Source: Faecalibacterium prausnitzii
GTDB taxonomy: Bacteria > Bacillota > Clostridia > Oscillospirales > Ruminococcaceae
Assembly (NCBI RefSeq): GCF_003287495.1
Contig: NZ_PRLE01000001.1
Span: 62,001-126,000 of the forward strand
DNA length: 64,000 nt
Direction: 5' to 3'
Shown here: positions 1 through 6,973 of the stretch, piece by piece
Layout of the letters: each line of letters starts with the position of its first letter
How positions within the stretch are numbered: position 1 is the stretch's first letter
Program-made: the position numbers and the translations under genes
Notes under the pieces: generated by a model
The model's database searches: none
Seen by the model: the letters and a program-made list of their open reading frames with translations, nothing else
Told to the model about the DNA's origin: nothing

Positions 1-2
1 CA

Positions 3-830
3 GCGGAGGGAATCGTGGAGTGCAAGCCCCGCGGCATCTTCCGTAAACAAAAAATCACCCCGGTGGCAGGCGACGAAGTGACGCTGGAAACCGAGAACGG
101 CGCAGCTGTCATTGCACAGATCGCGCCCCGCAAAAACGTTTTTGTCCGTCCGCCGGTGGCAAATCTGGATGTGCTGTTCCTGGTGGCCAGCACCACACAG
201 CCTACCCCCAGCACACTGGTGCTGGATAAACTCTCGGCCATTGCAGTGGATAAAGGTGTTCAGCCCGTCATCGTCTGTACCAAAGGCGACTTGGCCGAAG
301 CAGAGTTCCTGCGCTCGGCTTATGAAAAATCCACCCTGCCTTTCATCCGGATCGATTATGAGACCGGAGCCGGGCTGGACGAGGTCAAGCAGTGGATCAC
401 AGGCCGCCTGTGCGCGTTCTGCGGAAACTCCGGCGTGGGCAAATCCACGCTGCTCAATGCGTTGCTGCCAGACGTGGAGCGGGAAACGGGTGCCATCAGC
501 CAGAAGCTGGGCCGTGGCCGCCACACCACCCGGGAAGTGACCATTTTTGAGGCGTTTGGCGGGCGCATTGCCGATACGCCCGGCTTTGCCAGCCTGGAAG
601 CCAACCGTGCCGGGTTTATCCCGAAAGAGAATCTGGAACACGCGTTCCCGGAGTTTGGGCCTTATCTGGGAGAGTGCCAGTTTACCGGCTGTTCCCACCG
701 TGCAGAAAAAGGCTGCGCCGTCCGTGCCGCATTGGCCGAGGGGAAACTCTCCCAGACCCGGTACGACAGCTATTGCGCCATGTACGACGAAGTAAAAGAC
801 GTCAAAGACTGGCAGCGGCCCAAAGTTTAA
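3..830 (+). CDS. rsgA: Ribosome small subunit-dependent GTPase A (5' end outside window)
   Basis: RsgA is a circularly permuted GTPase that checks late 30S subunit maturation. The permuted motif order is visible: the G4-type TKGD comes first, then the P-loop GNSGVGKS, then DTPG. A C-terminal zinc motif has Cys and His ligands (CQFTGCSHRAEKGC). The reading frame is open to the left edge, and the residues before GTG at 15 continue the family's OB-fold, so the true start lies upstream. The next genes are thiN and spoVM, an order also found downstream of prkC-rsgA-rpe in Bacillus. Identification is firm; only the start is missing. Confidence 0.95.
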   Translation, partial: AEGIVECKPRGIFRKQKITPVAGDEVTLETENGAAVIAQIAPRKNVFVRPPVANLDVLFLVASTTQPTPSTLVLDKLSAIAVDKGVQPVIVCTKGDLAEAEFLRSAYEKSTLPFIRIDYETGAGLDEVKQWITGRLCAFCGNSGVGKSTLLNALLPDVERETGAISQKLGRGRHTTREVTIFEAFGGRIADTPGFASLEANRAGFIPKENLEHAFPEFGPYLGECQFTGCSHRAEKGCAVRAALAEGKLSQTRYDSYCAMYDEVKDVKDWQRPKV

Positions 831-894
831 AAACCTCTCACCCGTTCCGTCCCCCTACGGGGGCGCGTCCGGGAGCTCCCCTAACAGGGGAGCC
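831..894. repeat. Double-hairpin intergenic repeat element
   Basis: Between rsgA and thiN lies a short element starting with AACCTCTCA. It holds two hairpins: CCCCC-TAC-GGGGG (851-863) and GCTCCCC-TAACA-GGGGAGC (875-893). From memory, elements with a CCTCTCA lead and a CTCCCC/GGGGAG hairpin are frequent between genes in Faecalibacterium-type genomes. I see only this copy in the window. It does not end in a T-run, so it is probably a REP/MITE-like repeat rather than a terminator. Confidence 0.55.
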
Positions 895-925
895 AGGAAT
901 CGAGGAAGAAAGAAGAATCAGTTTT

Positions 926-1573
926 ATGTCCCGTTGTGTGATCCTTTCCGCCTGCCCGGTTTCGCCGGAACTGGCAAAGCTGCTGCGCCCGGATGATTTC
1001 ATCATCGCCTGTGACGCAGGCTACCGCAATTGCACTCCGCTGGGCTGCAAGCCCAATATCATAGTGGGCGATTTTGATACGGCTCCCTGCCCGGAGCAGC
1101 AGGATGACGACATTGTTGTTCTGCCCCATGTCAAGGATGATACCGATACCGAGTATGCCGCCAAGCTGGTCTCTCAAAAAGGCTTTACGGAGGTGTTGCT
1201 GCTGGGTGCTCTGGGCGGCAAGCGGCTGGAGCATACACTGGCAAACCTTTGCACCGGCCTTGGGCTGGAGCAGCGCGGCGTGCGGGTCACCATTCAGGAT
1301 GAGCGCAGCCGCGTCAGCTATGTACTCCCCGGTGAGACCCGCAGCTACCACAAGGAAGATTATTTCTTCTTTTCTGTCTTCCCGTTGGAGGGAAAGGCCG
1401 AGGGTGTGTGCGAGAGCGGTTCGTTCTATGAACTGACGGATGCGATCTTGACAGCAACCTATCCGCTGGGCGTCAGCAATGAATATGCTGAGGGCTCTGA
1501 CTGCATCACCGTCAGTACCCGCACCGGAGCACTGGTGGTCGTTGAAACGCTGGCAGACGGTCCTGTTTGCTGA
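926..1573 (+). CDS. thiN: Thiamine pyrophosphokinase
   Basis: ThiN transfers pyrophosphate from ATP to thiamine to make thiamine diphosphate. The 215-residue product begins MSRCVILSAC and has the family's early CDAGY and GDFDT segments and a later GALGGKRLEHTLAN motif that corresponds to the usual GG-x-x-DH-x-x-AN substrate site. The open frame extends further upstream into rsgA in another frame. I chose the ATG at 926 because family homology starts there and it lies downstream of rsgA. The Shine-Dalgarno sequence is weak (AGGAAG about 18 nt upstream). Position between rsgA and spoVM matches the Bacillus order. No TPP riboswitch is seen. Confidence 0.9.
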   Translation: MSRCVILSACPVSPELAKLLRPDDFIIACDAGYRNCTPLGCKPNIIVGDFDTAPCPEQQDDDIVVLPHVKDDTDTEYAAKLVSQKGFTEVLLLGALGGKRLEHTLANLCTGLGLEQRGVRVTIQDERSRVSYVLPGETRSYHKEDYFFFSVFPLEGKAEGVCESGSFYELTDAILTATYPLGVSNEYAEGSDCITVSTRTGALVVVETLADGPVC

Positions 1574-1580
1574 AGCGCCT

Positions 1581-1611
1581 GCACATTTTGTGCGCAAACC
1601 GCCTATACTGG
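1581..1611 (+). promoter_or_regulatory. Possible sigma-E-type promoter for spoVM
   Basis: GCACATTT (1581-1588) fits the sigma-E -35 pattern GHATANNT with one mismatch. After 15 nt, TATACTGG (1604-1611) fits the -10 only loosely. It is proposed mainly because spoVM is sigma-E controlled in Bacillus. Confidence 0.25.
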
Positions 1612-1641
1612 GGCAAAACCAGTGAAAGGCGGGGTGCATCC

Positions 1642-1734
1642 ATGCAGGTGGTTGTGGTAAAAAGTCCGAAACTTCTCCGGGGGCTGCTGTGCCGGTTGTT
1701 CGGCATCAAAAAGAGCCCCAAAGAGAACCTGTAA
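1642..1734 (+). CDS. spoVM: Stage V sporulation protein M, short amphipathic coat-anchoring peptide
   Basis: This is a 30-residue ORF starting ATG at 1642 with a G-rich binding site (AAAGGCGGGG) upstream. In Bacillus, SpoVM is a 26-residue amphipathic helix that recognises the convex forespore membrane and anchors the SpoIVA coat basement. The visible peptide has VVVVKSPKLLRGLL followed by CRLFGIKK. It shares with Bacillus SpoVM the Lys7, Pro9, Lys10, Leu12, Gly14 and Gly21 pattern, including the helix-kinking Pro9. The gene order rsgA-thiN-spoVM matches Bacillus, and a terminator follows directly. The next gene is sipL-like, whose family acts in the same coat-basement step. Very short, so the call rests on motif plus synteny. 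Confidence 0.82.
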   Translation: MQVVVVKSPKLLRGLLCRLFGIKKSPKENL

Positions 1735-1735
1735 C

Positions 1736-1777
1736 AAAAATCTGCCGGATGGCTGTGTGCTGTCCGGCAGATTTTTT
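1736..1777 (+). terminator. Rho-independent terminator after spoVM
   Basis: A perfect 12-bp stem (AAATCTGCCGGA with TCCGGCAGATTT) around an 11-nt loop is followed by a run of T. It closes the rsgA-thiN-spoVM unit. Confidence 0.9.
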
Positions 1778-1779
1778 GC

Positions 1780-1808
1780 GCATACCGTTTCATTACAGGG
1801 CATAAAAT
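1780..1808 (+). promoter_or_regulatory. Candidate sigma-E promoter for the sipL-like gene
   Basis: GCATACCG (1780-1787) matches the sigma-E -35 pattern GHATANNT at 7 of 8 positions. After 13 nt, CATAAAAT (1801-1808) matches the -10 CATACAHT at 7 of 8. The ATG at 1840 lies about 25 nt beyond the expected start of transcription. In Clostridioides difficile, sipL is a mother-cell gene, so this placement makes sense. Confidence 0.45.
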
Positions 1809-1839
1809 GTGCCAAGCGGACAGGAAAGGAGCGCGTTGC

Positions 1840-3366
1840 ATGGAACTGAAGATTTTCCGGGATGCTTTGCCCGCTGCAGGTGCCAGCTGCACCCTCAAGG
1901 CGGAGCTCCCGTTGGAAACAGAGATTTTGATTTCCGATTACCTGCCCCCGGTCTTTAAACTGGTCAAGTGTTTTGTGCGGCCGGTGGTGCTGCAAAAACA
2001 GCTGCAGCCCGGGCGGCTGACGCTGGACGGCTACCTGCGCTGTACGGTCTATTATCAGGGCGAGGACGGCGCGGGCCTCTGCCAGACCGAGCAGAAGCTG
2101 CCCTTTACCAAAACGCTGGAGCTGCCGGAATTCCCATTTACGGCGTGGGCGGCACAGGTGGAGGGACAGACGGAATATGTCAATTGCCGGGTGGTCAACC
2201 CCCACCGTATCGAGGCACGGGGCGCGTTCGGGCTGGTGGTATCGGTTCATGCGCAGAACAAAACAGAGCTCATCACTGCACTCTCGGAGGGGGGCATTGA
2301 GCAGAAGTTTACCACCATCACGGGCGTGCGGCGTGCCGCTGCGCTGGAAAAGCTGATCACCGTGGAGGGGGAGCTTGCACTGGAAACAGCCCCGGCGGCA
2401 GTTCTGGACTTCTCCGGCACGGCAGAGGTCCGGGAGCTGAAAGTCTTGCGGGGAAAGGCTGTTGCCAAGGGAGAAATCAAAGGACAGTGTGCCTGGCGTG
2501 CTGAGGGAGAGACGAGCCTGCGGAGCACCAGCATCACACTGCCGTTCAACCAGGTGCTGGACGCGGAGGGACTGAGTGAGGACTGCCGCTGCCTGTGTGT
2601 GGTGGAGCCCACAGGGTTCACACTGGCACAGGGCGAGGGGGACACTTCCGGCCCCGGCACACTGACCGTGACCGCCATGCTCCGGCTGCGGGGTTGGCGG
2701 CCTTACCAGCTCCAGTGCGTGACCGACGCGTTCTCAACGAAATTTGAGACGACACAGACCATGCAGAACATCTTATCCGAGCGGATCGTCTGCCCGCTGA
2801 GTGCATCTGCTGCCCTCAAAGGTTCCGGTGCGCTGCCGGATGCCGGGGCAAAGGTGCTGGCCTGTTTTGCCTCTTTTGGCCCGGCTCAGCTGGCATTCCA
2901 GAATGGCCGCTGGAATCTGACGGCCCGGGTAACCGTCACGGCCTTTGCGGAAAACACGCTGGCCGAGTTGGAAAGCTATGAAAAAACGTTGGAAATGGAT
3001 CTTGCGCTGGATACCACGCTGCCGGAAACAGCGGATCTCTACCCGGAGTGCTGGCTGAGTGTGGAAGATCTGCAATGCACGGCACAGGGCGGTGCACTGG
3101 AAGTAACGGTGACGGCCCGGGTGGAGGGGACGATCCTGGAGCGCTGCACAACAGCCTGCGTGGAGAGCATTGCACTGGGAGAACCGCTGACTCCAGCCGA
3201 CCCGGAGATCTCGCTGCGGGTCTATTATGCACAGGCAGGGGAGCAGCTGTTTGAGATCGCCCGGAGATTCTCCGTCTCCCCAGGGCAGATGCTGGCTGCC
3301 AATGACCTGCCCGAGGGCACAGAGACCCTTGCAGCGCCTCGCAGACTGCTGGTACCCGGCGGGTAA
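1840..3366 (+). CDS. sipL: SPOCS (DUF3794) and LysM domain protein, SipL-like
   Basis: The 508-residue product looks like a spore coat morphogenetic protein. Repeated beta-rich DUF3794/SPOCS-type segments span roughly residues 30-440. A C-terminal LysM domain follows at about 455-505, with YYAQAGEQLFEIARRF, then PGQMLAANDL, ending in a short Val-Pro-Gly tail. SipL of C. difficile has this layout and binds SpoIVA through LysM. The ATG at 1840 was chosen over the ATG at 1807 because AGGAAAGGAG sits just upstream of it. The neighbour spoVM acts at the same coat-basement step. Other SPOCS-LysM proteins exist, so the exact ortholog is inferred. Confidence 0.75.
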   Translation: MELKIFRDALPAAGASCTLKAELPLETEILISDYLPPVFKLVKCFVRPVVLQKQLQPGRLTLDGYLRCTVYYQGEDGAGLCQTEQKLPFTKTLELPEFPFTAWAAQVEGQTEYVNCRVVNPHRIEARGAFGLVVSVHAQNKTELITALSEGGIEQKFTTITGVRRAAALEKLITVEGELALETAPAAVLDFSGTAEVRELKVLRGKAVAKGEIKGQCAWRAEGETSLRSTSITLPFNQVLDAEGLSEDCRCLCVVEPTGFTLAQGEGDTSGPGTLTVTAMLRLRGWRPYQLQCVTDAFSTKFETTQTMQNILSERIVCPLSASAALKGSGALPDAGAKVLACFASFGPAQLAFQNGRWNLTARVTVTAFAENTLAELESYEKTLEMDLALDTTLPETADLYPECWLSVEDLQCTAQGGALEVTVTARVEGTILERCTTACVESIALGEPLTPADPEISLRVYYAQAGEQLFEIARRFSVSPGQMLAANDLPEGTETLAAPRRLLVPGG

Positions 3367-3489
3367 TATTTGCCAAACAACCCGAGTCTTGTCTGTAAAA
3401 ACTGCACAAAGCCCGATTTAAGTATGACTTATGAAAGAAACGGGAACAAAAACTTGCGGAACCCTCTGGTAAAGTGCCGCTGGCGCTGT

Positions 3490-3495
3490 TATAAT
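3490..3495 (+). promoter_or_regulatory. -10 box upstream of the NCS2 permease
   Basis: A perfect TATAAT lies 50 nt before the permease start, but no good -35 is found at normal spacing. The 178-nt gap shows no purine-riboswitch core that I can recognise. Confidence 0.35.
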
Positions 3496-3544
3496 TTGAA
3501 TCGTCTGTTAAAAGAGAACCCCAAAAGAGGGAAGGAGCAAGGAT

Positions 3545-4945
3545 ATGTTAAAAAATACGGAGCTGGAAAGCGCAGCTTACCAGTTTGAAGCAAAAATGCC
3601 CCTCAAGCACGCCATCCCGCTGGGTCTGCAGCATGTGTTTGCCATGTTTGTGGGCAACCTGACCCCGCTGCTGATCATCACCAGCGCCTGCGGCCTGGCA
3701 GGCGGCGAGTTTGCCGACCTGCAGGTCAGCCTGCTGCAGAACGCCATGTTTGTGGCCGGCATCGTCACGCTGGTTCAGCTGTATGCAGTGGGCCCCGTCG
3801 GCGGCAAAGTGCCCATCATTATGGGCACCAGCTCAGGCTTCCTGGGCGTGTTCAACAGTGTGGCGGCTACCATGGGCGGCGGCGTCACGGCCTATGGTGC
3901 CATTATGGGCGCGTCCATTCTGGGCGGCATCTTTGAGAGTGTCCTGGGCGTCTTCCTCAAGCCTCTGCGCAAGCTGTTCCCCTCGGTCGTTACCGGCACG
4001 GTCGTGCTGTCCATCGGCCTGTCGCTGATCTCCGTCGGTATCAACTCGTTCGGCGGTGGCAACGGTGCAAAGGACTTTGGCTCTGTGGAAAACCTGCTGC
4101 TGGCAATTTTCGTGCTGGTGGTCATCCTGTTCCTCAAGCACTGGACCACAGGCTTTCTGAGCTCTTCTTCCATCCTCATCGGCATCATCGTGGGTTATGT
4201 TGCTGCCATCATGATGGGCTTTGTGCTGCCCACCACTGGTGTCACCGCTGACGGCGTGGAGTTCACCAAGGCATGGGTCCTCAACTGGGACAAAGTAGCG
4301 CAGGCCAGCTGGTTTGCCATTCCCAAGCTGGTGCCCGTTAAGATCGTGTTTGATCTGCGCGCCATCCTGCCCGTGATGGTCATGTTCATCGTCACCGCTG
4401 TGGAGACGGTGGGCGATATCTCCGGTGTGATGGAGGGCGGTATGAACCGCGAGCCCAGCGATAAAGAGCTGTCCGGCGGTGTCATCTGCGACGGCCTGGG
4501 CTCCACCTTTGCCGCCTGCTTTGGCGTGCTGCCCAACACCTCGTTCAGCCAGAACGTCGGTCTGGTGGCCATGACCAAGGTGGTCAACCGTGGTGCACTG
4601 GCTACCGGTGCAGTCTTCCTGATCCTCTGCGGCCTCATCCCCAAGCTGGGCGCACTGGTCTCCATTATGCCTCAGGCTGTTCTGGGCGGTGCGGCTGTCA
4701 TGATGTTCTCTTCCATCGTGGTGTCTGGTATCCAGCTCATCACCAAAGAGAAGATGACCCCGCGCACCCTGACCATCGTTTCCGTGGCTCTGGGCGTCGG
4801 TTATGGCATGGGTGCAAACTCCAGCATTCTGGCACACACCCCGCAGGCCATCCAGCTCATCTGCGGTGAGTCCGGCATCGTCCCGGCAGCTTTTGTGGCC
4901 ATCGTGCTCAACCTGCTGCTGCCGAAAGACGACAAAGCGGAATAA
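3545..4945 (+). CDS. NCS2-family purine (xanthine/urate-type) permease
   Basis: This is a 466-residue polytopic membrane transporter with about 12-14 hydrophobic segments, starting at ATG 3545 after GGGAAGGAG. The NCS2 signature QNVGLVAMTK is present near residue 340, and the N-terminal QHVFAMFVGNLTP segment is typical of uracil/xanthine permeases. Such proteins import nucleobases with H+ or Na+. The neighbouring molybdenum hydroxylase genes suggest a purine such as xanthine or urate as substrate; that is inference from context. The stop codon directly abuts the stop of the convergent mocA-like gene, with no terminator between them. Confidence 0.88.
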   Translation: MLKNTELESAAYQFEAKMPLKHAIPLGLQHVFAMFVGNLTPLLIITSACGLAGGEFADLQVSLLQNAMFVAGIVTLVQLYAVGPVGGKVPIIMGTSSGFLGVFNSVAATMGGGVTAYGAIMGASILGGIFESVLGVFLKPLRKLFPSVVTGTVVLSIGLSLISVGINSFGGGNGAKDFGSVENLLLAIFVLVVILFLKHWTTGFLSSSSILIGIIVGYVAAIMMGFVLPTTGVTADGVEFTKAWVLNWDKVAQASWFAIPKLVPVKIVFDLRAILPVMVMFIVTAVETVGDISGVMEGGMNREPSDKELSGGVICDGLGSTFAACFGVLPNTSFSQNVGLVAMTKVVNRGALATGAVFLILCGLIPKLGALVSIMPQAVLGGAAVMMFSSIVVSGIQLITKEKMTPRTLTIVSVALGVGYGMGANSSILAHTPQAIQLICGESGIVPAAFVAIVLNLLLPKDDKAE

Positions 4946-5593
4946 TTACAGCATCGCTTCCAGTTTCTGCAGGGCTTCCGGGGTGTCGGCATCCCACAGC
5001 TCTTCGTGGTGAGCGGTATAAAAACAATGTACCTGTTCCGGATACTGCCGGAGCAGAAAACTGCCACCCCTGCCCTCGGGCAGAGTGCGCAGGGCGGGGA
5101 AATACCCGCTGTCAAACAGAACGGGACTTCCGACCAGGGGTGTCGGGTCATCTTTGGCCCGATATGCCAGCCGGAAGATCATCCGTTCTGTTTCTTTTTG
5201 TGTCTGGAGGTGCTCTGCAAAGGCGCGGAGCAATGATTCTACGCTCTCCCGCCGCAGCAGAGGCTGATCTCCGGGCAGGAACATGCAGCCCGCAAGGTCA
5301 GGCCGCTCTGCCAGCAGCGCTTCCAGTCCCAGCCGCACCGTGTCGTTCCGGCCTGGCAGAGCGTGGAGCAGGCAGGGAACGCTGACTTCTCTGCAGAGCG
5401 TTTCTACCTCCGGGGAGCGGGCCACTACTACCCGTGAAGCCAGAAGCGGCGTGTCCGTAGCGGCAAAAGCGCGGCGGAGCATGGGCTCTCTGCCGGGGCC
5501 AAAGGGTGTCAGCAGCTTGTTGGAGCCAAAACGGGTGGAAAGCCCCGACGCCATGATGACACACCCGACGGGCAAGGTCTTGTTTTCTGCCAT
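4946..5593 (-). CDS. mocA: MocA/MobA-like molybdenum cofactor nucleotidyltransferase
   Basis: This 215-residue protein is of the GT-A nucleotidyltransferase fold. The N-terminal nucleotide loop CVIMASGLSTRFGSNKLL carries the G-x-x-x-R-x-G-x-x-K pattern, and FLPGDQPLL corresponds to the metal-binding PGDxP loop. MocA adds CMP to molybdopterin for xanthine dehydrogenase-type enzymes. This fits its position divergent from the hydroxylase operon, with a 107-nt shared upstream region. MobA (GTP) or another sugar-type transferase cannot be excluded from motifs alone, but context favours MocA. Its gene ends exactly where the convergent permease ends. Confidence 0.82.
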   Translation of the reverse strand: MAENKTLPVGCVIMASGLSTRFGSNKLLTPFGPGREPMLRRAFAATDTPLLASRVVVARSPEVETLCREVSVPCLLHALPGRNDTVRLGLEALLAERPDLAGCMFLPGDQPLLRRESVESLLRAFAEHLQTQKETERMIFRLAYRAKDDPTPLVGSPVLFDSGYFPALRTLPEGRGGSFLLRQYPEQVHCFYTAHHEELWDADTPEALQKLEAML

Positions 5594-5622
5594 AAAAAGT
5601 CTCCCTTACAATCGCGGCAAAA

Positions 5623-5649
5623 TTGCTGTCTTATCAATAGCATTATAAA
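5623..5649 (+). promoter_or_regulatory. Possible promoter of the selenium/molybdenum hydroxylase operon
   Basis: TTGCTG (5623-5628) and TATAAA (5644-5649) are separated by 15 nt in an AT-rich 107-nt region shared with the divergent mocA-like gene. Spacing is short, so the assignment is tentative. The reverse strand of the same region holds TATAAT (5642-5647) for mocA. Confidence 0.3.
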
Positions 5650-5700
5650 ATAAATTGTGTTAAAATAAAAGTAATCACCGAAAAAAGAGAGGAACTGCGT

Positions 5701-6480
5701 ATGATGACGATTCGGGAATATAAAAAAGCCGAGAGCCTGGAAGAAGCATGGCAGCTCAACCAGAAAAAACCCAACCGTGTTCTGGGTGGAATGATCTGGC
5801 TCAAGATGGAGAAGATCAACGTTGGTACTGCCATTGATCTGTCCGGCTTGGGGCTGGACACCATTGAGGAGACGGACGAGGGCTTCTCCATTGGTGCCAT
5901 GGTCACGCTGCGCCAGCTGGAGCTGCACCCCGGCCTCGCTGCCTATACGGACGGTGCCGTGCGGGAATCGGTGCGGCACATCGTGGGCGTGCAGCTGCGA
6001 AACCTCGCCACGGTGGGCGGCAGCATTTACAGCCGCTTTGGCTTTTCCGATGTTCTTACCATGTTCCTGGCGCTGAATGCTTCGGTGGAACTGTATAAAG
6101 GCGGCATCGTCCCGCTGGCGGAGTATGCCCAGCGCCCCTATGACCGGGATATTCTGGTGCGGGTCATTGTGCCAAAAGAAGACGCAAAATTCTGCTACCA
6201 GTCGGTGCGCAATAGTCAGACAGATATTCCGGTGCTGACCTGTGCGGCCGCAAAGAACGCCGCCGGGGAGTATCGCTTTGCCATCGGGGCCCGCCCGGGC
6301 AAAGCCGTGCTCTATACCCTGCCGGCCGATGCAGGGGAGACGCCGGAGCTCACGAGCGCCCGGTTTGCTGCCTCCATCCGGAGCAGGATCAAGACCGAGA
6401 GCAACATGCGCGGCAGTGCGGAATACCGCAACCATCTGGCAGGTGTGCTGGTCAAGCGCGCCGTCAAGCAGCTGGGCTGA
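5701..6480 (+). CDS. Molybdenum hydroxylase FAD-binding subunit
   Basis: This 259-residue protein is the FAD subunit of a xanthine dehydrogenase-family enzyme (XdhB/CoxM type), passing electrons between iron-sulfur clusters and NAD or another acceptor. The flavin-binding segment VGVQLRNLATVGGSIYS (about residues 96-112) is diagnostic. AGAGAGGAAC precedes ATG 5701, and a second ATG follows directly at 5704. The iron-sulfur subunit starts 19 nt after the stop. It heads the operon that also carries selenium genes. The substrate of the complex is not fixed by this subunit. Confidence 0.88.
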   Translation: MMTIREYKKAESLEEAWQLNQKKPNRVLGGMIWLKMEKINVGTAIDLSGLGLDTIEETDEGFSIGAMVTLRQLELHPGLAAYTDGAVRESVRHIVGVQLRNLATVGGSIYSRFGFSDVLTMFLALNASVELYKGGIVPLAEYAQRPYDRDILVRVIVPKEDAKFCYQSVRNSQTDIPVLTCAAAKNAAGEYRFAIGARPGKAVLYTLPADAGETPELTSARFAASIRSRIKTESNMRGSAEYRNHLAGVLVKRAVKQLG

Positions 6481-6499
6481 GAGAGGAGACGACCATATT

Positions 6500-6973
6500 A
6501 TGCAGATCAATCTTATCTTAAACGGCACCAAGGTGTCGGTCGATGTGGCCGCGGACACCCTGCTGCTGGATCTTGTGCGCAGCCAGGGCTGTGCCAGTGT
6601 CAAGCGCGGCTGTGAGACCTCCAACTGCGGTTTGTGCACGGTGTTCCTGGAGGACAAGCCCGTCCTTTCCTGCTCCGTTCTGGCTGCCCGTGCCGATGGC
6701 AAACGGGTCACGACACTGGAGGGCCTGCAGGAAGAAGCCGCGGAGTTTGGTGCATTCATTGCGGACCAGGGCGCAGAGCAGTGCGGCTTCTGCAACCCGG
6801 GCTTTATCATGAACGCCCTCGCCCTTTTCCGGGAAAAAGAATCCCCCACGGAAGAGGAAATCAAAGAATATCTTTCCGGCAACCTCTGCCGCTGCTCGGG
6901 CTATGAGGGCCAGCTGCGGGGTATTTTGAATTTCCTTGCCTGGAAAAAACAGAAACAGGAGGCCGCCGAATGA
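6500..6973 (+). CDS. Molybdenum hydroxylase 2Fe-2S subunit
   Basis: This 157-residue iron-sulfur subunit is of the XdhC/CoxS type. The plant-ferredoxin-type cluster ligands are Cys38, Cys43, Cys46 and Cys58. The second cluster, nearer the Mo site, uses Cys95, Cys98, Cys130 and Cys132 (CGFC and CRC). Both clusters are complete. The ATG at 6500 was chosen because GAGAGGAG lies just upstream and the protein then has the normal family N-terminus; the open frame upstream belongs to the FAD gene region. The stop overlaps the next start in ATGA, implying translational coupling with the Mo subunit. Confidence 0.93.
   Translation: MQINLILNGTKVSVDVAADTLLLDLVRSQGCASVKRGCETSNCGLCTVFLEDKPVLSCSVLAARADGKRVTTLEGLQEEAAEFGAFIADQGAEQCGFCNPGFIMNALALFREKESPTEEEIKEYLSGNLCRCSGYEGQLRGILNFLAWKKQKQEAAE

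Noticed and set aside
3367-3544. Purine riboswitch before the permease
   Set aside because: I looked for the conserved purine-riboswitch core elements and stem loops and found none; only a -10 box is visible.
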